The notes under the pieces: generated by a model
Told to the model about the DNA's origin: nothing
What the model saw: only the letters and a program-made list of their open reading frames with translations
Databases searched by the model: none
Part shown: one piece after another, positions 29,089 to 39,390 of the stretch
Numbering within the stretch: the first letter of the stretch is position 1
Layout: the number at the start of each line of letters is the position of its first letter
NCBI RefSeq assembly: GCF_000733755.1
Contig: NZ_JPOF01000003.1
Location: forward strand, 653,501-717,500
Direction: 5' to 3'
DNA length: 64,000 nt
Source: Lachnoclostridium phytofermentans
Lineage (GTDB): Bacteria > Bacillota > Clostridia > Lachnospirales > Lachnospiraceae
Program-made: the position numbers and the translations under genes

Positions 29089-32049
29089 TTATGGCTCTAT
29101 ACCCCATACTAATGCATCAGAGATATATACTGTTGTCTTACTCCAATCAGCATAACTCGAGTTACTATCACCAAAAGAATAATCATCTGTTTGTGTATAG
29201 TTCGTCCAGTCTACTTTAGAAAATCTTCCTTGAACTTCAACGCTTTGTCCTACGTTCAAAGTTCCAGCACTGGATTTAAATGAAAATTCCAGATAGTAAT
29301 CCGCATTCGTCTTAGGAGTAGCCATCTTCACAAAGGTACCATTCACATTAGAACTTCCTATGGTAGAATAATCACACCAAAATGCCTGAGCCTTATCCGT
29401 ATTGATTGTGTAATAATAGCGAATCTTCACATCCGATAAGTTGATTGCAGTACTTCCGGTATTGATTAACTTAATTCTTGGTGCAATTCCATTCGTCGTT
29501 GCGGAAGAATTTCCATTGAACATTTGAAGTTTTATATTTCCTGTTGGGGTTACAACAGAAGAATCTTTGATGGTAACTGCTAAAACTGGATCTGTCCCTT
29601 TATTCATATCAAATGTAATGGATTGATTTCCTAATGCAAATTGACTTAAATAAGTAGATAGAATCGTTACTGTTGTTCCAGAAACGAGGTAGTCTGTTCC
29701 AGCTACCAAACTTGTAGACCCATTCTTAAGTCCAACTAAGGTATTACCATTTAAAGATAACGTAACATCAATATTTGCCTGTTTTCCGCTAGCCTTATCA
29801 AAGATTGCTGATATTGGACTAATGGATGCACTTGGTGACGTGTCAACCATCGTTACTTTAAGCGTTGCATCATTACCGCCACTAAATACAAATGTTAATG
29901 TGACAGTATTTGCGCTTTGAGCTAAGAAATAATTCTTAGATAACGTCACTACATTACCAGATACGGTATAATCAGTACCTTTGGTTAATACTACAGTTCC
30001 ATTTTTAATTGCTGTTAACGTATTCCCATTGAAATTAACAGTAACAGGTATATCAGCGGATACTGCTTGATTACGATCAAAGGTTGCTGTAGTCTTATCA
30101 AGACTTGCGGAAGGAACACCAGCCTTTGGCTCATTACCAAATACTAAGGTACCATTATCATACAATGGAATATATGTGGTCTTTACTGTAGACCCGGAAG
30201 AAACATTGCTGATTTGAGTAAAGGAGTAATCATTCGAATTATCCCATATGTTATTAACATTTTGTGGGCCTGCAATTCTAAATTGTACTTCTTTCTTATA
30301 AGCAGACTGTCCTCCTGGATAAATCTTAGTTCCTGAGAAATCTACATTCACATAATAAATATTATTCGCAGCATCCCATGGAAGAAGTGCAGACGTAGTT
30401 GCTCCATTATTATAATTTGTAGTTACTGTAAAATCATTCTTGGTATAGCCCTTTGCTACATATTCCGAAATATCAATAAAATACTTAAACGATAATTTAT
30501 CGGCTACACGAGCAGGCCAACCTGTCTGATTGAAAACCAATGCTTTAATCTCGATAAACGTAGGGCCAGAAGCATTAATACCAGCCTGAATAAATAACTC
30601 ATCGTTTGTCACTGTTTCTATTGCTTTAAAGTTTGTAATCGGAGTTCCGCCAAAATCTTTATACATCTTAGCCAATACGCCAACAAACCCTGCATTATAA
30701 TCACAAGCGATTTCATTATTTACATAGTTGCCAATATTATCTTCATAGCTGTCATCTCTACCAGGTCCGCCCACTAATGCACCATAAATGGTGTGTCTGT
30801 TGTAATTTGGCTCCATTTGACTATCTGCCCAGGAACTATGAGCAGTTCTATGATGAGGTCTCGTTGGAGGATTTACACCATATCCAACTACATAACTTCT
30901 TCCAGCACTACCTAGCGCATAATCTACCTGCTGTTTTGCAAATGCATTGTAGATACTAGCTTTTTGGGCACTACATCCACTCCAGTCAGCATAAACACTT
31001 GCTAAAAATGCTGTTGTAGTAGCATATCGTAATGCTCCCCAGGAATCTAGCCAAGCAAGTCCTTTCGGTGTATAAGAAATACGATTTCCATTATACCCTA
31101 CGGTCCAATAATCCAAATGCATCTCAATATTATTCTTATAAATCTCTTTATTAGTTATTCTTGCTAATAATAAAGCTGCACCATAATGAACATCATCCCA
31201 GCTTTGTGCCCACTTATAACTTAACGTAGCAGACTGTGGCTCAGTTCCCCAATAGGAAACATAAGACTCTGCCTTATCTAGGTAAGTAGACTCTCCGCCT
31301 GCAAGATAGATCCATGCAGCAGCCCATGATAATTCATCATAAAAGCCGCTATAAGAAGTATAAAAGCCATTTGCTGCGGTATAGCCAGCATCACTTTTCG
31401 TTGTTTCTGCAAAATTATATAGCTCTTTTGCATGACGAAGACAGGTTGCAGAGTAGGTTGGATCTTTTGTCTTAAAGACAAGTGCTGTTGCTGCAAGAGC
31501 TGCTGCTGCTTCACCTACTACAGAAGAACCAGGGTTACTTAAATCAACCTTATACGATGGCCTGTCCATCTGCATAACTTCAGCAGGTCCCCACCAAGAG
31601 TGATCTGTATTACCATTACCAACCTGATAATAAAATACGTTCTTTTCTGGATGACACTTAATTAAATAATCACTAGCCCACTTAATTTCATCTAATAAAT
31701 AATTTAATTGTCCCGCCTGTGAAAGAGTAGCCTCTTCTTCATATACAGACCATGCTAACATAGCCACTGTATATGCCATTGGGAGATTAAACTTAACATG
31801 ATCACCAGCATCATACCAACCGCCAGTTAAATCTAAACCAACATCTGCTCCATCCTTTAATCCAGAGTCACCTCTCCAATTATTACGTATCGTACTTGGC
31901 AGATCACCGGAACGTTGAAACTCATAAAACATAATTGCTTTCTGAAGAGCTTCTCCGTAATTATAATTTGACTCAGCTGCCTTAGCCTTTGACGGCGCCA
32001 TGGATATCAGAAGTGTAATCACTAATAAAAGACTTACTATCTTTTTCAT
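29089..32049 (-). CDS. Family 9 glycoside hydrolase, cellulase with CBM3c-X2-X2-CBM3
   Basis: A 986-residue secreted endo-/processive cellulase. Signal peptide residues 1-24 (cleavage after AKA). The GH9 domain covers about 27-465, with [12 protein letters not shown] near 76 (catalytic Asp pair), [13 protein letters not shown] near 399 and [11 protein letters not shown] near 445 (acid Glu). A CBM3c follows (about 480-625; [11 protein letters not shown]), then two X2 Ig-like modules (about 650-835) and a cellulose-binding CBM3 at the C-terminus. There is no dockerin, so it acts as a free enzyme. In L. phytofermentans the single GH9 (Cphy_3367) is reported as required for cellulose growth; identity with it is inferred. 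Its ribosome site lies beside a hairpin. Confidence 0.96.
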   Translation of the reverse strand: MKKIVSLLLVITLLISMAPSKAKAAESNYNYGEALQKAIMFYEFQRSGDLPSTIRNNWRGDSGLKDGADVGLDLTGGWYDAGDHVKFNLPMAYTVAMLAWSVYEEEATLSQAGQLNYLLDEIKWASDYLIKCHPEKNVFYYQVGNGNTDHSWWGPAEVMQMDRPSYKVDLSNPGSSVVGEAAAALAATALVFKTKDPTYSATCLRHAKELYNFAETTKSDAGYTAANGFYTSYSGFYDELSWAAAWIYLAGGESTYLDKAESYVSYWGTEPQSATLSYKWAQSWDDVHYGAALLLARITNKEIYKNNIEMHLDYWTVGYNGNRISYTPKGLAWLDSWGALRYATTTAFLASVYADWSGCSAQKASIYNAFAKQQVDYALGSAGRSYVVGYGVNPPTRPHHRTAHSSWADSQMEPNYNRHTIYGALVGGPGRDDSYEDNIGNYVNNEIACDYNAGFVGVLAKMYKDFGGTPITNFKAIETVTNDELFIQAGINASGPTFIEIKALVFNQTGWPARVADKLSFKYFIDISEYVAKGYTKNDFTVTTNYNNGATTSALLPWDAANNIYYVNVDFSGTKIYPGGQSAYKKEVQFRIAGPQNVNNIWDNSNDYSFTQISNVSSGSTVKTTYIPLYDNGTLVFGNEPKAGVPSASLDKTTATFDRNQAVSADIPVTVNFNGNTLTAIKNGTVVLTKGTDYTVSGNVVTLSKNYFLAQSANTVTLTFVFSGGNDATLKVTMVDTSPSASISPISAIFDKASGKQANIDVTLSLNGNTLVGLKNGSTSLVAGTDYLVSGTTVTILSTYLSQFALGNQSITFDMNKGTDPVLAVTIKDSSVVTPTGNIKLQMFNGNSSATTNGIAPRIKLINTGSTAINLSDVKIRYYYTINTDKAQAFWCDYSTIGSSNVNGTFVKMATPKTNADYYLEFSFKSSAGTLNVGQSVEVQGRFSKVDWTNYTQTDDYSFGDSNSSYADWSKTTVYISDALVWGIEP

Positions 32050-32056
32050 AACGATA

Positions 32057-32079
32057 CCTCCATGTCCGCTTTAGCGGAC
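32057..32079 (-). repeat. Hairpin beside the cel9 ribosome binding site
   Basis: On the complement: perfect hairpin GTCCGCT-AA-AGCGGAC, then ATGGAGG, seven bases before the cel9 ATG. The CGCTAAAGCG core is shared with the leuD module, but the outer stem bases differ in a paired, compensated way. Confidence 0.6.
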
Positions 32080-32087
32080 TCAACATC

Positions 32088-32163
32088 AAAAGTTGAATGT
32101 GTCTTTCTCAACTTTATTCCTTTTTGTGCAGGCAATAGAAAGCCAAAAACACTTTCTATTGCC
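32088..32163 (-). promoter_or_regulatory. Intercistronic hairpins between cel48 and cel9
   Basis: A perfect 12-bp stem (32131-32142 and 32152-32163) begins 11 bases after the cel48 stop codon, and an 8-bp stem (32089-32096 and 32108-32115) follows. Neither has a T tract in the direction of transcription. They probably protect or process the upstream cel48 message, as described for stem-loops in the C. cellulolyticum cip-cel operon. Confidence 0.65.
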
Positions 32164-32174
32164 AAAAAAACTTG

Positions 32175-34937
32175 TTATGGTTCCATACCCCAAGTAAGCT
32201 TACCACTTACATAAGCAGGTGACTTATTCCAATCAGCGTAGGAGTTACCGCTGCTATTGAAGGAGAAGTCTCCAGTTTGGGTATAGTTAGACCAATCAGT
32301 TTTCGAGAATCTACCTTGAACTTCAATTCCCTGCCCTGCCTGTAATGAACCAGCACCACTTGTAAATCCAATTTCTAGATAATAATCAGCTCCTGTCTTT
32401 GGAGTAGCCATCTTAACAAAAGTACCGGTAACATTACCACTTCCAATCGATGACCAATCACACCAGAAATTCTGACTCTTCTCACCATCAATGGTATAGT
32501 AATAACGTATCTTTACATCAGAGAGATTAATACTATTAGAACCTGTATTCACAAGTTTAAAACGTGGAGCAATTCCATTCGTTGTTGCGCTGGTATTGCC
32601 ATTGTACATCTGAATCTTAACATCTCCAACCACCACAACCACCGTTGTATCCACTACGGTTACAATAAAAGGTTTCGTGTATCCACTGCTAAAATTAAAG
32701 GTTATTGTAGTATCACCAAGTGGTAAGGTGGATAGGAATTCTTTCTTTAAGACAACTGTATTACCATTTACAGTATAATCAGTATTTAAGGTAAGAGGTG
32801 TTGTACCTTTACTTAAGTTAACAAAGGTATAGCCTTGCATAGATAATGTGGTACTAAGATCAGTTTGTTTCCCTGTTGCCTTATCAAAGCTTCCCTGTGT
32901 AGGCGTAATATTAGCATAATCAACAGTGCCAGAACCACTCTCATAAAGAAGGGAATAAACACCAATAGCAATTGCTACATCACACTGAGCCCAGAATCTA
33001 TGGTAAGTAAATTCTGGTGTTTTATTATTCTGATATGCCGCCAGTAATTTTTGATAAGATGGATCCTGTAAATATTTAGAACGAATATCTAAGAATTTAA
33101 CTCCCGACTTAATCACATCACCATTTGGCATCTTACCACTAAAGGTACTAGGTACATAAATAACCTGTTCAAAGAATCTCTTATAATCTGTACGTAACTC
33201 AGGAGCTGCAACACCCTTATCATCACGATATAAGTTCCATACTCGGTCTAATAATTCTTTTGCCAAGTTCTTCGCAGCTACATCGTTTGCAGCCTTACTA
33301 TAATATAACAACGTATTTGCAAGAGATCCTGTAACACCAAGATCTGTACCATAATCGATAACGGTTACATGAAGGCCTGGATTACCAGTGTAAGTACCAG
33401 TCCATGTATCTGGTTGTCCATCCCAATCAATTTTATTAGGAATAGCAAAGGTTCCGTCTGCCCTTAATATAACTACAGACTTAATCCAAGTAACCCATTT
33501 ATCAAGGATTTGTTTTGCTCTCACATCGTTTGTCTTATAATAATACTCTGCTACACGCTGCATTGACCATGCCTGGAAACCAAACCAAGTATTACTTCCT
33601 GGATCTTTATATACAGGGTTTTCTTCATAGCCCATGCCATAGAAAGTAGAGGTACCAGCTGGCCAAGCTTCATAACGGCCATTTCTTGAGTTACTAGCAC
33701 CACCGGCAATTGCACCTTCGGATGACTGTAACCATTGATAGAATTCAAGCTGTCTATCAAGGCTTGTTGCCCAATCGCTCTGACCATTCGTTGACTTTGG
33801 CTTAAATTTAGCATTCTCAGATAAAATCCAAGCTGCCATTGGATTCTGATAACCAAAGTGGTTATGACTAGATCCAATAATCCAAGCCCAATCTGCTGTA
33901 GTTCCACCGCCCCAAGCATAATACCAGGATAACAGATAATGAGCTGAATCATATCCTGTACCGGCAGCTGAAGAATTACCAATCTTTCTAAAATATTTAT
34001 CAAACATTGAATAACGAAGGTAATCACCCATCATCGTAGCTTTTGATAAATAAGTATCAATATTTACGCCGTAATCTTTCGACCATTCATTAGCCCAGTA
34101 AGCAGCCTGAACTGCTCTTGCATCTGCATCTGGTGCATTCGTATACTTAAACTGTTTTGAATAAGTACTGTCACCAGTGAATAGGTCTAAGTAACCATTC
34201 TTTCCACCGTATTTCATATCATCCCAACATGGCTGAGGAATTGTTTCCCATGTAGACTCTTCTTCTCCACGTTGGAACGTATTGATATAAGACGGTGATG
34301 TGGTCCCATCTCCCCTGGAACCATATCCATACCAATTGTCAACATCCAGTAACCAGTGCATACCGTAGATTGTATTCCTTCCATAAGCTGCAACAAGTTC
34401 AGTCCAAATCGGATCCTTACCAACTGGTGCATTAGGGTCGAGTACCGCTGGATACTGACTAGGATCCTGATATTCTGGTGCATAAGTTGCAGGCTTACTA
34501 GGATTGTACTTACTCATACTGGTTGGTGGCTGATCTGCATCGGTAGGAATCAAATACTTTTCGGTTACATTCCATGCGGTTTGATATCCTGAAAAGTCTC
34601 CCGTAAATTTACCATACATTGCTTCAAGCCACATGTAATAGCTTAATGCTTCACTGGTAGTTACATGTCCATAATCTGGAGCTTCTACGATTAATGTTTC
34701 GATAGAATGATATGGTACCCCCTTTGAACTAAAATAACCATTCGCTGGGTCTTTAATGTCTGCCCATAAGTCCATAAAACGTTGCTCGTAAGTTCCCCTA
34801 GCCTTAGCATCTGCCGAAGTTTCAGCAGTTGCCTGAGCAGAAGCAGTAGTTTCTTTTGCTACCTGAGGTACCAAAGTTACTACCATAGCCGCTGTCATAA
34901 CAGCAGCAGCTATTCTCTTGTAGATACGTTTTTGCAT
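32175..34937 (-). CDS. Family 48 glycoside hydrolase, processive cellulase with X2-CBM3
   Basis: A 920-residue secreted exocellulase that releases cellobiose processively. Signal peptide about 1-35 (ends near ASAQA). The GH48 catalytic domain covers about 45-675 and contains [20 protein letters not shown] near 85-105, which holds the Glu residues of the acid catalyst region. One X2 module follows (about 680-765), then a CBM3 (about 770-920) nearly matching that of the cel9 product. There is no dockerin. GH48 and GH9 enzymes act synergistically on crystalline cellulose, and the two genes form an operon with a 125-bp gap. AAGGAGG precedes the ATG by seven bases. Confidence 0.96.
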   Translation of the reverse strand: MQKRIYKRIAAAVMTAAMVVTLVPQVAKETTASAQATAETSADAKARGTYEQRFMDLWADIKDPANGYFSSKGVPYHSIETLIVEAPDYGHVTTSEALSYYMWLEAMYGKFTGDFSGYQTAWNVTEKYLIPTDADQPPTSMSKYNPSKPATYAPEYQDPSQYPAVLDPNAPVGKDPIWTELVAAYGRNTIYGMHWLLDVDNWYGYGSRGDGTTSPSYINTFQRGEEESTWETIPQPCWDDMKYGGKNGYLDLFTGDSTYSKQFKYTNAPDADARAVQAAYWANEWSKDYGVNIDTYLSKATMMGDYLRYSMFDKYFRKIGNSSAAGTGYDSAHYLLSWYYAWGGGTTADWAWIIGSSHNHFGYQNPMAAWILSENAKFKPKSTNGQSDWATSLDRQLEFYQWLQSSEGAIAGGASNSRNGRYEAWPAGTSTFYGMGYEENPVYKDPGSNTWFGFQAWSMQRVAEYYYKTNDVRAKQILDKWVTWIKSVVILRADGTFAIPNKIDWDGQPDTWTGTYTGNPGLHVTVIDYGTDLGVTGSLANTLLYYSKAANDVAAKNLAKELLDRVWNLYRDDKGVAAPELRTDYKRFFEQVIYVPSTFSGKMPNGDVIKSGVKFLDIRSKYLQDPSYQKLLAAYQNNKTPEFTYHRFWAQCDVAIAIGVYSLLYESGSGTVDYANITPTQGSFDKATGKQTDLSTTLSMQGYTFVNLSKGTTPLTLNTDYTVNGNTVVLKKEFLSTLPLGDTTITFNFSSGYTKPFIVTVVDTTVVVVVGDVKIQMYNGNTSATTNGIAPRFKLVNTGSNSINLSDVKIRYYYTIDGEKSQNFWCDWSSIGSGNVTGTFVKMATPKTGADYYLEIGFTSGAGSLQAGQGIEVQGRFSKTDWSNYTQTGDFSFNSSGNSYADWNKSPAYVSGKLTWGMEP

Positions 34938-35237
34938 ACAAAACCCTCCTTATTAATTAACTCTCCACGTCAATGACATAAGGTATTTGAACGCATATTC
35001 GAATCCCTCCTTCCTTTGCATAAATTTTCAAATTTATTATATCAATTGATTTGAAGGTTCTTAATAGAGTAAAATAAATAGAATTTGCATGGTTTTTGAC
35101 AAATATCAACGTTTTTCTCTTTTTCATTATGGATAGACTTGTCCACCAAATCGACTAACCTGTTTATAATTCAATATATATTAGATACAATAATATCTAT
35201 TTTTATACAACACTTCATTTTCTCCCATTTCGTCTGT

Positions 35238-35279
35238 ATTTTAAGTTTTTTTATAAAACTTGTCTATACACTCTGTATA
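35238..35279 (-). promoter_or_regulatory. Candidate cel48 promoter with palindromic site
   Basis: On the complement, TAGACA (35261-35266), a 17-base spacer and TAAAAT (35238-35243). The palindrome TATACA-CTC-TGTATA (35265-35279) abuts the -35 and could be an operator. It would give a leader of about 300 bases. A TATAAT without a good -35 nearer the gene (35037-35042) is an alternative. Confidence 0.4.
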
Positions 35280-35490
35280 CTAACATTATTTCCATTTTAT
35301 GTCAAATACAACTGAAGATTATTTTTTTGTGCAATATGTACATAAAAATAGTTATTTTTCTTGGATGAGTTATCAATTAATTCTTTTTAACTACGTCACA
35401 AGAAAATTTCATAAAAGGGATTTAAATTTTTATGTTATGACAAGAAAAAAAATTATTCCGCACATTTCTAAAAAGAAATCAATTAATACA

Positions 35491-35533
35491 AAAAAACTGT
35501 TGCTATTGGTAGTTACCCAAGCAACAGTTTTTT
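35491..35533 (-). terminator. htpG terminator
   Basis: A perfect 14-bp inverted repeat (35491-35504 and 35520-35533) followed on the minus strand by a run of T. It lies about 120 bases after the htpG stop codon. Confidence 0.85.
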
Positions 35534-35650
35534 TATTGTATTATTTTATCATAATCCTATGCTTAAATCATAAATTCCTATTTGATTCTATAGATAAGGC
35601 TTTATTCTTCTCGCAATAAATAATTGAATCATTATTTCATTAATAAACTC

Positions 35651-37747
35651 TTATTTAGTTAAGAGCATTAATATCTCATTACTTCTTTCAATGAATTTTG
35701 TCATAGCCTCTGGTGATAATGGTTTATGAGCAATATAAGCAAGGTCATATAACTGCTCACATATCATATCCGTGTGCTCAGCAGAATTGTTATCCAATAC
35801 ATACTGAACTAACTTATTATTTGCATTTAAGATTAAAGTTTCCGTTGGTCCGAATGCAGATGGATCCATACCATACATATTATACATTTTCATCATATCT
35901 TGCATTCTACGGCTCTCTTCTGATAAAGTAATCATAGAAGAAACCTTTGCGTCTTTTAATTTTGCAACCTTAACTTCTAACTTTTCTTTCTTTAATGCTT
36001 TCTTAAATACTTCAGTAAGACTATCCTTTTTCTTATCCAGTTCCTTATTTTCTTCTTCAGAAGACTCCTCTGTCATCGTAGCATTGATATCCGCATCAAT
36101 TCTTTGGAAACGAACCTTCTGATCTGATTGCTCTAACTGAGTAATAAATGGCTGATCGATATTATGTGTCATAAATACAGCATCGATACCGGCATCTTTA
36201 AACATCTTGATATATTGACTTTGCTGCTGCTCATCCGTTACATAATATACGGTATCCTTCGTTTCTTCCTTTGGATCCTTGTCAGATTCAGTTACCGTTT
36301 CTTCTGTTTCAGACTTTACTTCTTCTGTTTCAGTCTTTGCTTCTTCCGTTTCAGTCTTTGCTTCTTCTGTTTCAGTCTTTACTTCTTCTACCTTTGCTTC
36401 ACCATTTAATTTCTTAGCAGCTTCCAGATATTCTGGTAGTGTTACATACTTCTTCTCTAAGTTCTTAAAGATAATAAAATCCTTCATTTTATCACGGAAC
36501 TTTTCATCCTTTAAGCAACCATATTTAATGAATGGGCTCAAATCATCCCAGTACTTCTCATAGTTTTCACGATCTACCTTATACATACCAGATAACTTAT
36601 CTGCTACCTTCTTTGTAATGTAATCAGAGATTTTCTTCACAAAACCATCGTTTTGTAAAGCACTTCTTGATACATTAAGTGGTAAGTCAGGACAATCGAT
36701 AACACCCTTTAGTAGCATTAAGAACTCTGGAATTACTTCCTTAATGTTATCTGCAATAAATACCTGATTACTATATAATTTAATCATTCCCTCAATACTA
36801 TCGTACTCTGTATTAATCTTAGGGAAATATAAAATACCCTTTAAATTAAATGGATAGTCCATATTAAGGTGTATCCAGAATAATGGTTCTTTATAGTCGT
36901 GGAAAACCTGACGATAAAATTCCTTATAATCTTCCTCTTTACATTCATTTGGATGTTTTGTCCATAATGGTTCTGGGTTGTTAAGTGGCTTTGGCCCCTT
37001 CTTTTCCTTCTTTGTTTCTGCTACCTTACCATCTTCTGTAACTTCCGCATCAACTACTGTATCTTCTTTTACTTCGGATTCAACTTCTGTTGTCTCTTCT
37101 GGCTCTTCTTTCGCGTTTTCATTCTTAAAATAAATTGGCACTGGCATAAAGGAACAGTATTTCTCAATTACTTCCTTTGCACGATACTCATTAGAGAACT
37201 CATAACTATCTTCATTTAGATGTAGAGTAATCTTTGTACCTCTCTCGGCCTTATCTCCTTCACCCATCTGGAAGTCAATTCCTTCTTCTGATTCCCAGTG
37301 TACAGGTTTCGCACCTTCCTGCCAAGATAAGGTATCGATAGTTACTTTATGAGCTACCATGAAGGCAGAATAGAATCCAAGACCAAAGTGTCCGATAATT
37401 TGGTCTTCATTTGCCTTGTCTTTATATTTTTTCAAGAAGTCCTGAGCTCCGGAGAAAGCAATCTGGTTGATGTATTCTTTTACTTCATCCGCCGTCATAC
37501 CAACACCGTTATCAATAAAGGTTAACGTCTTTTCTTCCGGATTCACTAGAACATTGATTTTAAATTCTTCCCCTTCCGGTATAGAGAACTCGCCAATGAT
37601 ACTAAGTTTTTTAAGTTTAGTAATTGCATCACAGCCATTTGATATTAATTCACGGAAAAAAATGTCGTGGTCAGAATATAACCACTTCTTAATAATTGGG
37701 AAAATATTCTCGGAATTAATTGATAAATTACCTCTTTCCATACTCAT
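35651..37747 (-). CDS. htpG: Hsp90-family chaperone HtpG with acidic repeat insertions
   Basis: A 698-residue ATP-dependent chaperone; bacterial HtpG is usually about 620-640. The GHKL ATPase domain shows ELISNGCDAI near residue 34, DNGVGMTADEV near 78 and GHFGLGFYSAFMV near 120. NVSRSALQNDGFVKKI in the middle domain contributes the catalytic Arg. Two extra acidic stretches stand out: a Glu/Lys linker near 215-250, positioned like the charged linker of eukaryotic Hsp90, and a tandem KTETEEA repeat near 450-485. A perfect CIRCE operator and a consensus promoter lie upstream, so HrcA heat-shock control is expected. Confidence 0.96.
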   Translation of the reverse strand: MSMERGNLSINSENIFPIIKKWLYSDHDIFFRELISNGCDAITKLKKLSIIGEFSIPEGEEFKINVLVNPEEKTLTFIDNGVGMTADEVKEYINQIAFSGAQDFLKKYKDKANEDQIIGHFGLGFYSAFMVAHKVTIDTLSWQEGAKPVHWESEEGIDFQMGEGDKAERGTKITLHLNEDSYEFSNEYRAKEVIEKYCSFMPVPIYFKNENAKEEPEETTEVESEVKEDTVVDAEVTEDGKVAETKKEKKGPKPLNNPEPLWTKHPNECKEEDYKEFYRQVFHDYKEPLFWIHLNMDYPFNLKGILYFPKINTEYDSIEGMIKLYSNQVFIADNIKEVIPEFLMLLKGVIDCPDLPLNVSRSALQNDGFVKKISDYITKKVADKLSGMYKVDRENYEKYWDDLSPFIKYGCLKDEKFRDKMKDFIIFKNLEKKYVTLPEYLEAAKKLNGEAKVEEVKTETEEAKTETEEAKTETEEVKSETEETVTESDKDPKEETKDTVYYVTDEQQQSQYIKMFKDAGIDAVFMTHNIDQPFITQLEQSDQKVRFQRIDADINATMTEESSEEENKELDKKKDSLTEVFKKALKKEKLEVKVAKLKDAKVSSMITLSEESRRMQDMMKMYNMYGMDPSAFGPTETLILNANNKLVQYVLDNNSAEHTDMICEQLYDLAYIAHKPLSPEAMTKFIERSNEILMLLTK
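36297..36388 (-). repeat. 21-bp in-frame tandem repeat inside htpG
   Basis: Four to five copies of a 21-base unit encode the heptapeptide KTETEEA and variants. The period is a multiple of three, so the frame is kept and copy number could vary without breaking the gene. Confidence 0.85.
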
Positions 37748-37845
37748 GAAAAAAACACTCCTTTTATCTTTTATTTATCATTGATAAGCATCAGCTCTGC
37801 ATGGTAATGCACGTCCAATGCATGATAGTCAACTCGTTGTATACT

Positions 37846-37874
37846 ACTATAATACGAGGTATCTAAATTGTCAA
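37846..37874 (-). promoter_or_regulatory. htpG promoter
   Basis: On the complement: TTGACA (37869-37874), a 17-base spacer and TATAGT (37846-37851). The leader is about 95 bases. The CIRCE element lies eight bases upstream of the -35. Confidence 0.85.
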
Positions 37875-37881
37875 GAAAAAA

Positions 37882-37908
37882 TTAGCACTCATTAGTAATG
37901 AGTGCTAA
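37882..37908. promoter_or_regulatory. CIRCE operator (HrcA binding site)
   Basis: TTAGCACTC-N9-GAGTGCTAA, an exact match to the CIRCE consensus bound by the HrcA heat-shock repressor. It sits just upstream of the htpG promoter and four bases after the stop codon of the preceding gene. Its nine-base arms are perfect. Confidence 0.95.
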
Positions 37909-37911
37909 CAA

Positions 37912-38406
37912 TTACTCTTCATATGCAATTTCATTGTTTTTTAGATATTTCATCGCTTGTTCATCCCAAGCATAATCTAACGTTTTATCAAGGGTAAATG
38001 TCTTTACTCCTGTTCCTGTTACCACATGCAATTCATTATTTTCGTAACGTAAGTGAAAGTACAATCCGGTAACTTCGTTGCTATCCATTAACACACCTTG
38101 ATTAGTTAAAACCGAATCGATTGCTTTTTGAGATAGCATCAGACTGATCTGAAAGGATAGTGGTGTTTTATTCCCTTTTACAATCTGATAAGCAAAAGGT
38201 CTGACTTCACCCCATTTTGCATGTGTTCTACCTCCCAAAGTTTCGAGTTCTTCTGCGCTATAATAGTCACGATTTAATTTACCGTTCATCTCAAACCTTT
38301 GGAAGGTATGAATGGTAACTTCAGAAACTAAAAAAGCGTCAAATACATTCTGAATCAATAACTTAGACATGAAACTTTTCACATCAACAATTTTTAATGA
38401 TTTCAT
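37912..38406 (-). CDS. DUF5721-like conserved protein
   Basis: A protein of about 164 residues, predicted soluble, with no signal peptide or membrane helix. The sequence (LLIQNVFDAFLVSEVTIHTF at the N-terminus, then GGRTHAKWGEVRPFAYQIVKG) resembles an uncharacterised clostridial family that I associate with DUF5721; that link is from memory. The frame extends 24 codons upstream, but the ATG at 38406 has GAGG five bases away and starts the conserved part. The extension is the hairpin-Shine-Dalgarno module. Function unknown. Confidence 0.7.
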   Translation of the reverse strand: MKSLKIVDVKSFMSKLLIQNVFDAFLVSEVTIHTFQRFEMNGKLNRDYYSAEELETLGGRTHAKWGEVRPFAYQIVKGNKTPLSFQISLMLSQKAIDSVLTNQGVLMDSNEVTGLYFHLRYENNELHVVTGTGVKTFTLDKTLDYAWDEQAMKYLKNNEIAYEE

Positions 38407-38411
38407 GCATA

Positions 38412-38435
38412 CCTCTATTCCGGCGCTTTGCCACC
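38412..38435 (-). repeat. Hairpin-Shine-Dalgarno module before the DUF5721-like gene
   Basis: On the complement: GGTGGCAAAGCGCC, then GGAATAGAGG, five bases before ATG. The right stem arm and the Shine-Dalgarno part are identical to the leuD copy; the left arm is altered at three positions. Confidence 0.65.
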
Positions 38436-38539
38436 TTCTAATAACAACAGTAACTTGTGTACCAACACGAATTACCATAGGAATACTGCCTTGTTAGAGA
38501 CAATCTTTCGTGAAGATGCAATTTCCTCACAAGTTCCTT

Positions 38540-39283
38540 TTAGTTTAAAAACTGATAAATTCCCTGTAGTATTACCAAGTGTAATGGATAGAAAAAATAA
38601 AAAGCATATTGAAAGCGTTTTGTACCAGGCTTACCGTTATAATAATACAAAAATGGTGCCGCTAGGATTGCCATAAACTCCACTCCACCGCGGAAGAATC
38701 CTACGAGTATGATAAATAGTAACATACGCAACTTACGATTCCCATAAGCTAAATAAAACCCTACAATTAGCAAGACACCGTAGCCAAATTCATAATAATC
38801 GGCCTGTACCAAAAATAATAATACGGAACCTCCAACAATCGTCAATACACCAGGTAAGGTCATCCAAGATGTTTTTCCAGACATTCGAGTTTTAATTCTA
38901 TCATATATCATAATTGTTAGTAAGCCAATCGCTAGAGTAAAAAAGATGTTTTGCTTATAAAATAAAAGCTTCAAGTTCGTATTTGGGAATCCCCAAAAAG
39001 CATAATCATAAGGGATTTCAGAAATTACTGCAAAAAGGAGCAGACGAAGCAAATACTTCATTCGGTTTCTCGTATGAAAGAAACCTTCCACAATTAAGAA
39101 TGCAAATATCGGAAATGCGATTCTACCAATTGCTCTACCAACTACGTACCATGTTACATCAAGCTCATAATTTGGCAAGGCTATTTGAAATAATGGAGTT
39201 GTGTGTCTTGGTACAAAAATTGCAGTAAAATGATCAATCAGCATGGTAATACATGCGATAAGTTTTAAGGTAAAACTATTCAA
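38540..39283 (-). CDS. TraX-family membrane protein (TTG start)
   Basis: A 247-residue integral membrane protein with about eight hydrophobic segments. The N-terminus [18 protein letters not shown] and the later [17 protein letters not shown] match the TraX family, named after the F-pilin acetylase; most chromosomal members in Firmicutes have no known substrate and are assumed to be acyltransferases. The start is TTG, eight bases after AAAGGA. No conjugation genes are nearby, so a role in conjugation is not implied. Confidence 0.85.
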   Translation of the reverse strand: MNSFTLKLIACITMLIDHFTAIFVPRHTTPLFQIALPNYELDVTWYVVGRAIGRIAFPIFAFLIVEGFFHTRNRMKYLLRLLLFAVISEIPYDYAFWGFPNTNLKLLFYKQNIFFTLAIGLLTIMIYDRIKTRMSGKTSWMTLPGVLTIVGGSVLLFLVQADYYEFGYGVLLIVGFYLAYGNRKLRMLLFIILVGFFRGGVEFMAILAAPFLYYYNGKPGTKRFQYAFYFFYPLHLVILQGIYQFLN

Positions 39284-39390
39284 TGTTGTAGTCCTTTCTA
39301 TTAATGTCTACTGCTTTATTATAGCATCTAACATCTGTTATCTTGCTTTTAATATCTTAATTTTAAGTATTCTTAGTACTCAGTATCGCT

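Larger units (their letters stand above)
34938..35650. other. Long region between cel48 and htpG
   Basis: 713 bp with no supported gene. It holds the candidate cel48 promoter and the htpG terminator. The open frame at 35299-35619 runs through that terminator hairpin and has no ribosome site, so it is not called. Confidence 0.6.

Noticed and set aside
35299..35619. Open frame of 106 codons between cel48 and htpG, plus strand
   Set aside because: It runs through the perfect htpG terminator hairpin, has no ribosome site, and its composition reflects AT-rich non-coding DNA.
38407..38478. N-terminal extension of the DUF5721-like gene
   Set aside because: The extension is the hairpin-Shine-Dalgarno module, and the internal ATG has the ribosome site.
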